A DNA stretch of 46,374 nt from UBA5399 sp964592125 (GCA_964592125.1 CAZQBV010000010.1:1-46374); one strand, 5' to 3'; shown: positions 1-9,111, counted from the stretch's first letter. Numbers and translations: made by a program. The notes: generated by a model not told the origin, from the sequence alone.

Positions 1-1143
1 TTTTTTATCGTCATTGGGGTTTACTTTTGCGTCCCTGTTTTTTATTTTTGCTACTATACCGTCTTTTATATAAAAAAAATAAAAACGACCGCCCTCATTA
101 GTTAGATGCTGATAGTACTTTGATGATAATTCAAACAGATAATTTGCTTTCGATTTTGTTTTATTACTTTCTGTGCCGCAGGCAAAGCGGCTCAAAACGA
201 ACGAGCTGTTGTCAGCTTTAAGCATTTTATCCAGTCTGTAATCAAGGCCCCAGCTCTTATCGCCCGCTTCCCCATAGCTGTAGGGGGTTATTGTTACTGT
301 ATGATCTTCCTCGTTATATGCACCGTGTATAAATGTAAATTTTGAGTATCCATCAAACTTTCCACCGCCGCATGTGATTTGATGTGTTGGTACAGGACCA
401 TAATTGATTACCGAATAACCAAGGCGGTGGGAATGACCGCACAGGTACATATCTGTAGTGCCTTCGAATAGTTCTGTTAACCGCTGTTTTTCATTTGGAT
501 TGAAAAAATCCAATCCATGATGCCCCAGAACAAATGTGGGGCGCTCTTTTGCTACTTCATCAAAAAGGGAGAACAATCCTGTTTCTGCAATAAAAAGATT
601 TTGGTTGTCATAATCATCATTTGAAGTCAAACAGGTATTAAGAACAACCAGGTTTAACTTATCTAACTTAAAAAGTTGATGAGCTTTCGCTATTTTATGA
701 TACGAGAAGTCATAATCACATACCTCTTCATAGAATTCAAGGTATTCTTTCATACCTGTCCTAGTAAGAATAGTTCGAGATTCCTCATTATTCATTTTAG
801 CTTGAAACACACTGGAGGGATCGTTTTTATTTTCTCTTATCTCCTCTATGATACCTGATCTCATTTTTCTACTTCGAGAAAAATCATGATTGCCAACTGC
901 CCAAAATACCCGTTGTTTGTCATCCTGTTCAATAGGCAGTACGGATTTTAACTCGTTAATAAAAATTTTTGTTTCTGAGTAATTGCCTCCGTCTGCAATA
1001 TCTCCTGTAATAAATACATAATCACACGCCAATGCATCTCTGTTATCTCTTATATATTTGGTCATTTTGTTCATAGCAGCATTTAAGTCAAAACCTATAC
1101 TACAATGCAAGTCGGAGAACTGAAGAAAACTAAAATTTTTCAT
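1..1143 (-). CDS. Calcineurin-like metallophosphoesterase, 3' end outside window
   Basis: The frame is open from an ATG at 1143 to the window edge (381 codons), so the C-terminus is missing. The two-metal phosphoesterase motifs are all visible: D11-x-H13 in FSDLHC, GDIADGG at residues 47-53, GNHD at 84-87, then a GHHG and a GHSH motif further on. The family hydrolyses phosphomono- or diesters, and some members are nucleases; the substrate here cannot be told from sequence. No signal peptide is seen, so it is probably cytosolic. It lies 100 bp downstream of hsdR on the same strand and could be co-transcribed with the restriction operon. Both sit inside the putative island, so a role in defence is a reasonable guess, but only a guess. 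Confidence 0.88.
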   Translation of the reverse strand, partial: MKNFSFLQFSDLHCSIGFDLNAAMNKMTKYIRDNRDALACDYVFITGDIADGGNYSETKIFINELKSVLPIEQDDKQRVFWAVGNHDFSRSRKMRSGIIEEIRENKNDPSSVFQAKMNNEESRTILTRTGMKEYLEFYEEVCDYDFSYHKIAKAHQLFKLDKLNLVVLNTCLTSNDDYDNQNLFIAETGLFSLFDEVAKERPTFVLGHHGLDFFNPNEKQRLTELFEGTTDMYLCGHSHRLGYSVINYGPVPTHQITCGGGKFDGYSKFTFIHGAYNEEDHTVTITPYSYGEAGDKSWGLDYRLDKMLKADNSSFVLSRFACGTESNKTKSKANYLFELSSKYYQHLTNEGGRFYFFYIKDGIVAKIKNRDAKVNPNDDKK

Positions 1144-1243
1144 AAACACACCTCAACATAAATATTTCAAGATTAAGTATTCATTAAGCCAATCATTAGC
1201 AAACTATTAGAATACAGTACATAAAAAACCAACTGCAGGGATA

Positions 1244-4207
1244 CTATACCCTCATCTCACCGCCAAAATCAGTTGAATCGCTACTGTATGTTACATCAAA
1301 GACCATATTTGATAGGGCATTCTGAAAAGATTTGTTATCATTAAAAATTCGTAACAGCTGCATATTATCGCTCATAATGTTGAGCATTGCTTTTTTTAAT
1401 GCTTTGTCACACTCTATCTTCGCATTTTGTTTATCGGAGTTTTTCTTTGCGTTTTGGTATGCGCTGTCCTTTGCGACAATAGGGAAAATCTCCATAATGT
1501 CTTTTTTAACCTTGTCGTCATAGTTCCACTCGGTGTTGCCAAATAGATCATGGAACATACTGAGGATATTGCTAAGTAAATCCATTTCCGGTTCTGACGC
1601 ACCAATGGGGCTACCCGATGGCACTGGCTCAATTTCGCTATCTTCATCTTCAAGCAGTATCGAGACTGTTGCCTGCATCTCGGCTCGGTAGCTATCAAGG
1701 TCTATGGTTTCCAGAATCCCTTTGGACAAATCCTCACTTTGTGGTGAAGGCAACTTGGGAATAAGTAGATTCAAAAACATAGATAATTTCTCCCACTCTA
1801 CATCGCCAAATGGCAATATTGCAGCCAAAAATCCATAGGTGCGTACAAATCCTTTCGCACTACCCTTAAATGCAACTTGCCCATCTTCATCTAGCTCTTT
1901 ATATAGGTTTACACAACCATCTAATATGGGATCCAGTTTATCTCGATTGGCACCGCTCAAGTATAAATCTATAATCGTTTCTACCTGATGCGAAGTATAC
2001 ACCTGATATGTTTCCATGATGCTAATTAAATCATAAAGTTTGTTGGGGTCTGTTTCTTCCGACAAAATGGTGGTCTTATAATACCTGCCAAAAGCATCCT
2101 TAATGGTTTCAGTGTCGTTTGCAAAATCAAGCACAAAGGTATCGTACTTTTGCGGATGCGCCCGGTTCAAGCGTGATAGTGTTTGCACCGCCTTTATGTC
2201 TGTGAGTACTTTATCAACATACATCGTATGCAGCAGTGGCTCGTCATAACCTGTTTGGAATTTATTAGCTACCACTAAAAAGCGATAGGGGTCATTCTTA
2301 AAATTATCCTCAATTAAGTTGCTGGCAAAACCGTTTATGGCTGCCTCGTTGAGCACCTTGCCACCAAATTGTTTATCCCCTGAAAAAGCTACAATCGCTT
2401 TGTACTGGCTTTTCCGAGCCTCTAAGCACTTGGTAATCGCATAGTAATACTCAATCGCACGCTCTATGCTACCGGTTACTACCATAGCCCTTGCTTTGCC
2501 ACCAATCTTTGTTTTGGCGATGACTTGCTCATGGAAATGATTTACTATAATCTCTGCCTTTTGGCTGATGGCATACTCGTTGGACTCTACATAACTACGA
2601 AGCTTCTTTTGCGCCTTTTTCTTATCAAATAAGGGATCGTCCTCCACAGTTTTTGCAATCTTGTAGTAGCTGTGTATAGGCGTGTAATATTTGAGTACAT
2701 CAAGAATAAAGCCTTCCTCTATGGCTTGCTTCATGCTGTAATTATGAAACGGGATGTGCTTCACAGTATCGCCATCAGGCATTGGTATACCAAACATCTC
2801 AAGTGTTTTGTTTTTTGGCGTGGCGGTAAATGCAAAATAACTGGCATTGGTTAGCATTTTGCGCCCCTCCAATATTTTAAGAATTTTATCCTCTGTGGTT
2901 TCTTCCTCATTGTCACTGTAATCGCTGGAAAGCGCCATATTCATTTTTGCCGACATATTGCCGCTCTGGCTGGAATGCGCTTCGTCAATGATAATAGCAA
3001 AAGTATTGTTCCTGTGCTCATTACCAATGCTATCCAAAATAAAGGGGAACTTATGTACTGTGGTGATAATAATTTTTTTGCCTTCTGATATATGATTTTT
3101 TAGGTCGGCCGAGCTATCAGCCGCTCCGACAGTGTTTTTCACCTGCATAAATTGCTTGATGGTGTTTCGTATCTGCTTATCCAAATTCACTCTATCGGTT
3201 ACAACGATAATGGAATCAAATACATTTTTATCATCTTTCTGAGCAGACACAAGCTGGTGTGCAAGCCATGCGATGGAGTTGGACTTGCCACTCCCTGCGC
3301 TATGCTGGATCAGATATTTTTGTCCGCTGCCTTTCGCTTTTACATCTGCAAGCAAAGCTTTGACAACCGACAATTGATGAAAGCGAGGGAAGACTTGCTT
3401 TTTTGTAACCTTTTTGGTTTTCTCGTCCTTCTCTTCAATGATCTGGGCATAGTTTTCAATGATACCTGCAAGCTCTGTCTTTGTGAAGATATCTTTCCAC
3501 AGATAATCCGTTTTCAGTCCATCAGGATTGACCGGATTTCCTGCGCCGCCGTTATAGCCTTTATTAAATGGCAAAAACCACGATTTTTTCTCGTCCAACT
3601 TGGTGCAAAACTTGATTTCCACATCGTCCACCGCAAAATGCACCATGCACTTGCCGAAAGCGAAAAGCGACTCCTTGGGGCTGCGGTCTTTTTTATACTG
3701 CTCCACCGCATCGTCACAGCACTGCTTTGTAAACTGGTTCTTTAGCTCGCAGGTAATGACGGGCAAGCCATTTATAAAAATGCACAGGTCAAGAGCCAGC
3801 TTTGCATTGTCTTTGGAATACATAAGCTGTCTTGTAACGCTGAAAATATTCTTATTAAAATTCTCAATCGCCTTTGGGTTATGCTTGGATGGGGTCATAT
3901 AAAACATCACAAGGCTGGCGGGGTAGACTTTTATGCCGCTTCTTAGCACATCCACAATGCCACGCTTTGCAATTTCGCCCTGCAAACGGTTGAGAAACTG
4001 CTCCCTTTTATGGGCGCTTTGCAGTATGCCGAGTTTGTCCACTTCATCCGGCTGGGTACTTTGTAAAAAGCGAATGAGGCGTGTTTCGTCTATTGCATAA
4101 TCCTTGTTGTAATCGCTGTTTTGCCCCTGCTCGTAGCCGTTATTATTCACAAGATAATCTACAATCAAGTTTTCCAGCCCAGATTCTCTGGTGTTAGTTG
4201 TTGACAT
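1244..4207 (-). CDS. hsdR: Type I restriction enzyme, R subunit
   Basis: This is the motor and nuclease subunit of a type I restriction-modification complex: it cuts DNA after ATP-driven translocation when the target is unmethylated. From the chosen start it is 987 residues, normal for HsdR. The N-terminal PD-(D/E)xK nuclease shows LPVITCELKN. The helicase part shows Walker A HSAGSGKSNS, the DEAH box IIIDEAHSSQSG and motif III FTATPK, followed by the second RecA lobe with QTLSRLNR. A longer frame begins at 4240, but the ATG at 4207 (MSTTNTRES) follows a GAGGAAGG ribosome binding site at good distance and leaves a 14-bp gap after the upstream gene. It is the last clear hsd gene of the operon. 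All key motifs are intact, so it is probably active. Confidence 0.96.
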   Translation of the reverse strand: MSTTNTRESGLENLIVDYLVNNNGYEQGQNSDYNKDYAIDETRLIRFLQSTQPDEVDKLGILQSAHKREQFLNRLQGEIAKRGIVDVLRSGIKVYPASLVMFYMTPSKHNPKAIENFNKNIFSVTRQLMYSKDNAKLALDLCIFINGLPVITCELKNQFTKQCCDDAVEQYKKDRSPKESLFAFGKCMVHFAVDDVEIKFCTKLDEKKSWFLPFNKGYNGGAGNPVNPDGLKTDYLWKDIFTKTELAGIIENYAQIIEEKDEKTKKVTKKQVFPRFHQLSVVKALLADVKAKGSGQKYLIQHSAGSGKSNSIAWLAHQLVSAQKDDKNVFDSIIVVTDRVNLDKQIRNTIKQFMQVKNTVGAADSSADLKNHISEGKKIIITTVHKFPFILDSIGNEHRNNTFAIIIDEAHSSQSGNMSAKMNMALSSDYSDNEEETTEDKILKILEGRKMLTNASYFAFTATPKNKTLEMFGIPMPDGDTVKHIPFHNYSMKQAIEEGFILDVLKYYTPIHSYYKIAKTVEDDPLFDKKKAQKKLRSYVESNEYAISQKAEIIVNHFHEQVIAKTKIGGKARAMVVTGSIERAIEYYYAITKCLEARKSQYKAIVAFSGDKQFGGKVLNEAAINGFASNLIEDNFKNDPYRFLVVANKFQTGYDEPLLHTMYVDKVLTDIKAVQTLSRLNRAHPQKYDTFVLDFANDTETIKDAFGRYYKTTILSEETDPNKLYDLISIMETYQVYTSHQVETIIDLYLSGANRDKLDPILDGCVNLYKELDEDGQVAFKGSAKGFVRTYGFLAAILPFGDVEWEKLSMFLNLLIPKLPSPQSEDLSKGILETIDLDSYRAEMQATVSILLEDEDSEIEPVPSGSPIGASEPEMDLLSNILSMFHDLFGNTEWNYDDKVKKDIMEIFPIVAKDSAYQNAKKNSDKQNAKIECDKALKKAMLNIMSDNMQLLRIFNDNKSFQNALSNMVFDVTYSSDSTDFGGEMRV

Positions 4208-4221
4208 ATTATTCACCTTCC

Positions 4222-5073
4222 TCAATAATACAGACTGCAATCATTTTTCATTTTAAAAAAATGAGCATATACGGCATCGCATCTAGATAAATAGTATTCT
4301 TGCATAAGATGTGCCAATTCGAGATTGTTTTTATTGTCATTTTCGGCAATCTTTTCAATGATATTTTTTACTTCCTTTTCCGCTTCGATAAACTTGTGCA
4401 GAATTTCCGTAGATGCTTCAACACCTTTACTTTTAACGTAAGCCTTAGGGTTTTCAGAATATATAGACGAATGAATAGATATAAACTGTTGTATAGTAGC
4501 TAAGTCTTTTAAACCATCCTTACAAGCGCTTATAAAAGCATTTTTGAATTTTTCTTTGCTTATCAATTGAGGGCAGCAAGTTTTTATTTTACAAGTTTTG
4601 CAATTGTCAAATTCAAGTGCAAGATCACTTGTTGCGTATAGTTCACTATTTAATTGTCCTATCCTACTCATTTCGGAAATAATCCTCTCCTGAATGTTCG
4701 AGGATTTATATTTGAGTTCATCAGGACACAAAGATAAATATGCATGACGAATTTCGAGTGAGACATAAGAATTAATTTTAAAAAGCACTTTAGCAATATT
4801 TTCTTTTTCTGTATTTAAGTACGTTTGCCAAAATTGGTACTTAATCATGTCGGCATTGTTCGCAATTTGCTTTTTAACCATAGAAGAATTATGATTTATA
4901 GTCCAGTATACTGCAACTAAAGTAGCAATTCCACTCAGGTAGCTTCCCCAAAACGCAAGCCATTCAACGTTGCCAACATTTGCAACGCAAATGCTAAGAA
5001 GCAAAGGGACAAGTAGACCAAGCAACACCAGCAAGAGCGGTATTCGATATTTTTTTATGCTATGCCATGTCAT
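4222..5073 (-). CDS. Small membrane protein inserted between hsdS and hsdR
   Basis: A 283-residue protein of unknown function. Two hydrophobic segments near the N-terminus (about residues 10-30 and 40-58) are followed by a soluble, helix-rich part. The second helix carries WLAFWGSYLSGIATL, a pattern I associate with uncharacterised membrane proteins of variable loci. Mid-protein there is a cysteine cluster, CKTCKIKTCC, that could bind metal. The ATG at 5073 follows GAGGAG by five bases and overlaps the end of hsdS by 14 bp (5060-5073), so it is translationally coupled to hsdS and belongs to the operon. Placement between S and R genes suggests an accessory defence or toxin-like role. That is inference from position only. 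Confidence 0.75.
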   Translation of the reverse strand: MTWHSIKKYRIPLLLVLLGLLVPLLLSICVANVGNVEWLAFWGSYLSGIATLVAVYWTINHNSSMVKKQIANNADMIKYQFWQTYLNTEKENIAKVLFKINSYVSLEIRHAYLSLCPDELKYKSSNIQERIISEMSRIGQLNSELYATSDLALEFDNCKTCKIKTCCPQLISKEKFKNAFISACKDGLKDLATIQQFISIHSSIYSENPKAYVKSKGVEASTEILHKFIEAEKEVKNIIEKIAENDNKNNLELAHLMQEYYLSRCDAVYAHFFKMKNDCSLYY

Positions 5074-6385
5074 TTTGCTCCTCACTTTCTGTCACATCTT
5101 CATCCATTATATCCTCGTCCAAGTCCTCAATTTCAATATCCTCCACAACATCCTCTACCGCAACCCCGCGCACATCAACCTTGCCTGTGACCACATCGGA
5201 AATTAGACGGGTGCGGTATTCAGAAAAAAGCACTTCAAATTGTGTGACTGTTTCTCTGTACTTCAAATATAGCTGTACTTGGCGCGCTATCTCTTTTTGA
5301 ACTTCGACATCTGGCATAGGAACATATTCCTTGAGTAGTTCGCCAAAATTCAAAGGTTTATTGCGTCCCGCTGCACCATGTGAACACTGGTTAAGGATTA
5401 GATCACCGAGTTTTGTTTGGAAAAACGACCAAAGATATTCAGTTTCGCATATACTGTCAATTCCTCTGGCTGTGTAATATCGGTGTGATGCTATACAACC
5501 CTTTTCGCTTTCTGTGGTTATTGCAACAGCACCTTCCCAAGCAAATTGTCCACTGAACATCAATGTATTAGGCTCAACTTCAAAAAACTGTGAATCACCT
5601 AAATCAGCGCCTTGAAATTGTTTCTTGTGAAAAACACCTCGCCCACGATTAAGGACTCCCACGGGAGAATACTTCGTTGCTTCGTCACGCTCTATCCAGT
5701 TGCGAACAACTTCAACAGCGTTACTTAAACGCATTTTACTCTGCGAAGTAGTGATTGCTTGATTTGTGAGTGTGTATATTTGCTCCTTGAGCACCTCTAT
5801 CAGCTTTTTCTTAGCACGAACAAACCGTGCTATTTTAGCAAGGGTGAAATCGAGGTAACGGGCAATTTGGTCTTGTTCGGGTAGTGGGGGGAGAGGAATC
5901 TGCAAGCCAAGAAAGCTATCAGCAGGAAGACGCCATCTACCCAAATTAGAAACGCCTTGTCCCAATCCATAGAATATCCGTGCTTTATAAAACAATTGGA
6001 ATAAATATAAAGCGTAATTCTTATTTACATTATTAATATTTTTTAAAATAAATACACGATAATCAGGACTTGTCACTCCTGCATATTTTGAACAATCCAC
6101 ATAGCCCGTTAACAAATCCATATGATTCATAACAAATTCATCAATATTTACTAATTGGTATTTTGAATAATCTTTTGCCATCTGACCTTCATTTTTACTG
6201 ATGTCTTTTACCTTAATACCTTGTTGTGTTACTGATAAAACAGACAATCCATCTACATGTGCGATTTCCTTTTTGATTTGAAAAGCATTTTTAATTTTAA
6301 CGTATCCCCAATGACTCGGCACACTATCCAACCATAACAAATCCGCTTTTTTATACTCATCATAAGGCTTCAACCCCTCACTCAT
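5060..6385 (-). CDS. hsdS: Type I restriction-modification specificity subunit
   Basis: HsdS sets the DNA target of both the methylase (M2S) and the restriction complex (R2M2S). The 441-residue protein has the usual two target-recognition domains, each followed by a long helix. The first ends near LPPLPEQDQIARYLD. The second ends near FGELLKEYVPMPDVEVQKEIARQV. The start at 6385 (MSEGLKPYDEYKK) is preceded by GGAGGGG and overlaps the hsdM stop in an eight-base ATGAGTGA arrangement, so M and S are translationally coupled. The last 35 or so residues are very acidic, which is not part of the core fold. The target sequence cannot be read from the protein. Confidence 0.94.
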   Translation of the reverse strand: MSEGLKPYDEYKKADLLWLDSVPSHWGYVKIKNAFQIKKEIAHVDGLSVLSVTQQGIKVKDISKNEGQMAKDYSKYQLVNIDEFVMNHMDLLTGYVDCSKYAGVTSPDYRVFILKNINNVNKNYALYLFQLFYKARIFYGLGQGVSNLGRWRLPADSFLGLQIPLPPLPEQDQIARYLDFTLAKIARFVRAKKKLIEVLKEQIYTLTNQAITTSQSKMRLSNAVEVVRNWIERDEATKYSPVGVLNRGRGVFHKKQFQGADLGDSQFFEVEPNTLMFSGQFAWEGAVAITTESEKGCIASHRYYTARGIDSICETEYLWSFFQTKLGDLILNQCSHGAAGRNKPLNFGELLKEYVPMPDVEVQKEIARQVQLYLKYRETVTQFEVLFSEYRTRLISDVVTGKVDVRGVAVEDVVEDIEIEDLDEDIMDEDVTESEEQNDMA

Positions 6386-8489
6386 TGCCCACCCCTCCAA
6401 TAATCTCGCCAAGCAGCCCATCGGTCTCTTTTTCTAAGGCTACAATATCGGCTCTAATTTCATCAAGGGTACGCAAAATCACAGGCTTGTAGAAATACTT
6501 GGTGAACGATATTTCATAGCCTACCTGGGTTTTACTCTCGTCTATCCACGCATCGGGCGCAAAGGTGAGCACCTCTTTTTCGAAAAAGGCTTGTATGCCG
6601 CCCTCATAGTTCAGCGGAATTTGCTCTGTATCGGTGAGGGCTTTATCTGCCAGCGGCTTTCCTTTTCCATCACAGTAAATGTCGCCGTTCGGGTCAATTT
6701 CGCCTAAAACGTTGAACAGCAGTACTGTTCGCTGCTTTTTGGACAAATCAAAGTTTTTAAGTATGGGATCGATTACACGCAAGAATTCTTTCAAACTGTA
6801 ATAAATCACGGTTTGGTTGGTCTGAGAGAGCGCTTCATATAAATCTATCAGCATCTGTGGCATAGGCGTGCCGTTTAATTCTTTATCCGACCAACTCCAG
6901 ATCAAACTCTTATACTGGCTCAAAAATATTTTTGGCAGCCAATGTAATCTATCACTATTTGTAGAGAAACTAAACCGTTGAGGACGCTCTACCGTGATTT
7001 TCCAATAGCCAAACTCGTTGTTGTCAAATATCTTGGAATGTTCGTTTTCTTCAAAGCGGATGAGCAAGTCGGTAATCTGGGCTCTTAGCTCTGGTGTTAG
7101 TTCGCAGTTTTTGTTGCCCAAGTTTTTGCGAAGGGGGCTTTTTAGTCCGGTGGCATCAATCAACTGCACCTTACCACGGCGGCTAGGTGCTTTTCTGTTG
7201 GTTACAATCCAAATAAATGTGGCAATTCCCGTGTTATAAAACATGTTTTCAGGCAGCGCAATGATGGCTTCAAGATAATCACTTTCTATAATATAGCGGC
7301 GCAAGTTGCTCTCGCCGCCTCCTGCATCGCCGGTGAAAAGGGATGAGCCGTTATGCACTTCTGCGATGCGGCTGCCAAGTTCTGTGCCATGTTTCATTTT
7401 TGATATGTTATTTGCAAGAAACAGCATTTGACCATCGCTGATGCGGGGTATCATTTTAAAGTCCGGTTCATCGCCAAAGGATATAACAAAGCGTGAATCG
7501 GTAATATCGCTTTTGCCGCCCAGCTTCTCGGCATCGGTTTTCCACGCCTTGCCATAAGGCGGATTGGACAGCATAAAGTCAAACTCTTTTGTTGGCAAAC
7601 CATCGCTGGAAAGCGTAGAGCCATAGATAATGTTGTCTACTTCCTCGCCCTCACCTTTGATTAGCATATCTGCCTTGGTGATGGCATAAGTTTCGGGGTT
7701 GATTTCTTGCCCAAATAAGTGAATTGAAACTTGCTTGTAGTGCTGCTCTGCAAGCTCCAGCAGCCTTTGCTCCGCAATGGTCAGCATACCACCCGTGCCG
7801 CTTGCGCCGTCATAAACCAAATAGGTACCATCGTTAATTTTATCCTGAATTGGCATGAAGATGACATCAGCCATCAGCTCCACAACATCACGAGGCGTAA
7901 AATGCTCTCCGGCTTCCTCGTTATTTTCTTCATTGAACTTACGAATCAATTCTTCAAAAATAACGCCCATTGTGTGGTTATCTAGTGCGGGGATTTTAAC
8001 AGCGCCTTTGTCATCTAGCACTGGCTTTGGGCTTAGATTTATAGTAGGAGATACAAACTTCTCAATCACAGCACCCAGAATATCTGCATCCACCATGGTA
8101 TCAAGCTGATTTCTAAACTTAAACTTTTCCAGTATTTCCTGCACATTGGGTGAGAATCCATCCAAGTATGCAATGAAGTCCGCTTTTAGTTGCTGTTGTT
8201 TCGACCTTGATGTTAAATCCTTGAGCGTAAATGGCGAGCTATTACAAAACGCCTCTCCCGCGGCATGACAAAGAGCACCGGTTTGGTCTAATACGTTTGC
8301 TTCATCCAGTGTTTTCTTCATAGCAAGCACATCTTTTTTTGTTTCTTCCAAAACCGCATCAAGACGGCGAATTACCGTCATTGGTAAAATAACATCGCGG
8401 TATTTACCTCGCACATAAACATCGCGGAGGCAGTCGTCTGCAATGCTCCAGATAAAACTTACAATTTGATTATATATTTGGTTGTCCAA
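6378..8489 (-). CDS. hsdM: Type I restriction-modification DNA methyltransferase subunit
   Basis: N6-adenine methyltransferase of the type I complex. The 703-residue protein shows an N-terminal helical HsdM domain, the SAM-binding motif around YDGASGTGGML, and the catalytic motif SNPPYG. The C-terminal half (ITVERPQRFSF..., DAWIDESKTQVGYEISFTKYFY, then a helical tail) is typical of the long HsdM subfamily, so the size is not a fusion. The start is a TTG at 8489 preceded by AAGGGG. It is the first gene of the hsd operon. Expression probably starts from the extended -10 element about 130 bp upstream. No frameshift or lost motif is seen. Confidence 0.95.
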   Translation of the reverse strand: MDNQIYNQIVSFIWSIADDCLRDVYVRGKYRDVILPMTVIRRLDAVLEETKKDVLAMKKTLDEANVLDQTGALCHAAGEAFCNSSPFTLKDLTSRSKQQQLKADFIAYLDGFSPNVQEILEKFKFRNQLDTMVDADILGAVIEKFVSPTINLSPKPVLDDKGAVKIPALDNHTMGVIFEELIRKFNEENNEEAGEHFTPRDVVELMADVIFMPIQDKINDGTYLVYDGASGTGGMLTIAEQRLLELAEQHYKQVSIHLFGQEINPETYAITKADMLIKGEGEEVDNIIYGSTLSSDGLPTKEFDFMLSNPPYGKAWKTDAEKLGGKSDITDSRFVISFGDEPDFKMIPRISDGQMLFLANNISKMKHGTELGSRIAEVHNGSSLFTGDAGGGESNLRRYIIESDYLEAIIALPENMFYNTGIATFIWIVTNRKAPSRRGKVQLIDATGLKSPLRKNLGNKNCELTPELRAQITDLLIRFEENEHSKIFDNNEFGYWKITVERPQRFSFSTNSDRLHWLPKIFLSQYKSLIWSWSDKELNGTPMPQMLIDLYEALSQTNQTVIYYSLKEFLRVIDPILKNFDLSKKQRTVLLFNVLGEIDPNGDIYCDGKGKPLADKALTDTEQIPLNYEGGIQAFFEKEVLTFAPDAWIDESKTQVGYEISFTKYFYKPVILRTLDEIRADIVALEKETDGLLGEIIGGVGNE

Positions 8490-8613
8490 TTTTATTCCCC
8501 TTGGTTGTCAAAATTTTCTGAACTGTTTTGAAAATATTTGTATGCATCATTGTTATAATGAAAAACTTTGTCGTCAAACTTTCGTTGCAAGCTATCAACA
8601 TTCTAATATAGAT

Positions 8614-8622
8614 ATTATATCA
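8614..8622 (-). promoter_or_regulatory. Extended -10 promoter element for the hsd operon
   Basis: Read on the minus strand this is TGATATAAT, a perfect extended -10 box, about 125 bp upstream of the hsdM start. No good -35 is seen, which is usual for extended -10 promoters. It is mirrored by an identical box on the plus strand at 8666-8674. Confidence 0.45.
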
Positions 8623-8651
8623 CAAAACCAATAATTCCCATATAAAAAAGC

Positions 8652-8665
8652 AAACACATGTGTTT
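8652..8665. promoter_or_regulatory. Perfect 14-bp palindrome between two opposed -10 boxes
   Basis: AAACACATGTGTTT is a perfect palindrome. It lies upstream of the minus-strand -10 (8614-8622) and directly abuts the plus-strand -10 (8666-8674), as expected of an operator shared by divergent promoters. No regulator gene for it is visible nearby. Confidence 0.35.
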
Positions 8666-8674
8666 TGATATAAT
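8666..8674 (+). promoter_or_regulatory. Extended -10 element pointing into a gene-free stretch
   Basis: TGATATAAT on the plus strand, identical to the opposed hsd element. No coding gene follows; the next 330 bases hold only a short hairpin, integrase-type repeats and the tRNA fragment. It may start a small untranslated RNA, or it may be chance in AT-rich DNA. Confidence 0.3.
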
Positions 8675-8751
8675 GTAGCTGTTTACCTGCGACTATTGTC
8701 TAGTAATCTTGATGTATCCCCAAAATAAAAATACTGTACAGATGAAAAAAC

Positions 8752-8776
8752 AGGGAATACTATCTCCCTTTATCTA
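8752..8776 (+). terminator. Weak terminator-like hairpin
   Basis: AGGGA (8752-8756) pairs with TCCCT (8765-8769) across an 8-base loop and is followed by a T-rich run. It lies about 80 bases after the plus-strand -10 box at 8666 and would end a transcript of roughly 90-100 nt. The five-base-pair stem is short. Confidence 0.3.
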
Positions 8777-8839
8777 TGAAGATATCAACGATTCCGTTAA
8801 TTTTTGTGTAAGGAATACTATTGAGTAAGCAAAAAAATC

Positions 8840-8872
8840 GACTACAATCTGACTACAATTTGACTACAAAAC
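8840..8872. repeat. Three tandem 11-bp direct repeats near the island end
   Basis: GACTACAATCT, GACTACAATTT and GACTACAAAAC follow each other without spacing. Short direct repeats of this size close to an attachment site are typical arm-type binding sites of tyrosine integrases. They lie about 125 bp inside the tRNA-derived fragment. No integrase gene is in the window. Confidence 0.55.
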
Positions 8873-8996
8873 CAGCATAATTCTATATAAACAACGATTA
8901 ATTATAGGCATAACAACACATAATAGAATGCCGCGCAAATCGGCACAGCTAAAGCATTTCCTCCAATATTTCACTCTTAGAAAGGCTGCATTCGAA

Positions 8997-9056
8997 GGAT
9001 AGGGCGTCCCACTCCTAAGGGGAAGGCCACTGGTTCGAATCCAGTTAGGCGTGCCA
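8997..9056 (+). other. 3' fragment of tRNA-Arg(CCU), putative attachment site
   Basis: This 60-bp segment matches the 3' part of a tRNA gene. It has the end of the D loop (GGATAGGGCG), an anticodon arm with loop CTCCTAA (anticodon CCT, arginine), a T arm with ACTGG/CCAGT around TTCGAAT, the acceptor 3' strand TAGGCGT, discriminator G and CCA. The matching 5' acceptor strand (ACGCCTA) and D-stem 5' half are absent upstream, so it cannot fold as a tRNA. Such fragments form when an element integrates into a tRNA gene. Because the original downstream terminator follows it, the element should lie to the left, with the intact tRNA beyond the window start. Confidence 0.75.
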
Positions 9057-9079
9057 GCGGATGTGAATCCGCCCTCAAG

Positions 9080-9111
9080 TCGCGCATCATCTGTGATGGT
9101 GTGCGATTTTT
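9080..9111 (+). terminator. Rho-independent terminator after the tRNA fragment
   Basis: TCGCGCATCATC (9080-9091) pairs with GATGGTGTGCGA (9095-9106) over a three-base loop, 12 bp with two G-U pairs, followed by TTTTT. It lies just downstream of the tRNA 3' end and was probably the terminator of the intact tRNA-Arg gene before integration. A small perfect hairpin, GCGGAT/ATCCGC, lies between the two. Confidence 0.75.

Noticed and set aside
8480..9056. A CRISPR array or integrase gene near the island end
   Set aside because: The only repeats are three contiguous 11-bp units without spacers, and no integrase motifs occur in any frame here.
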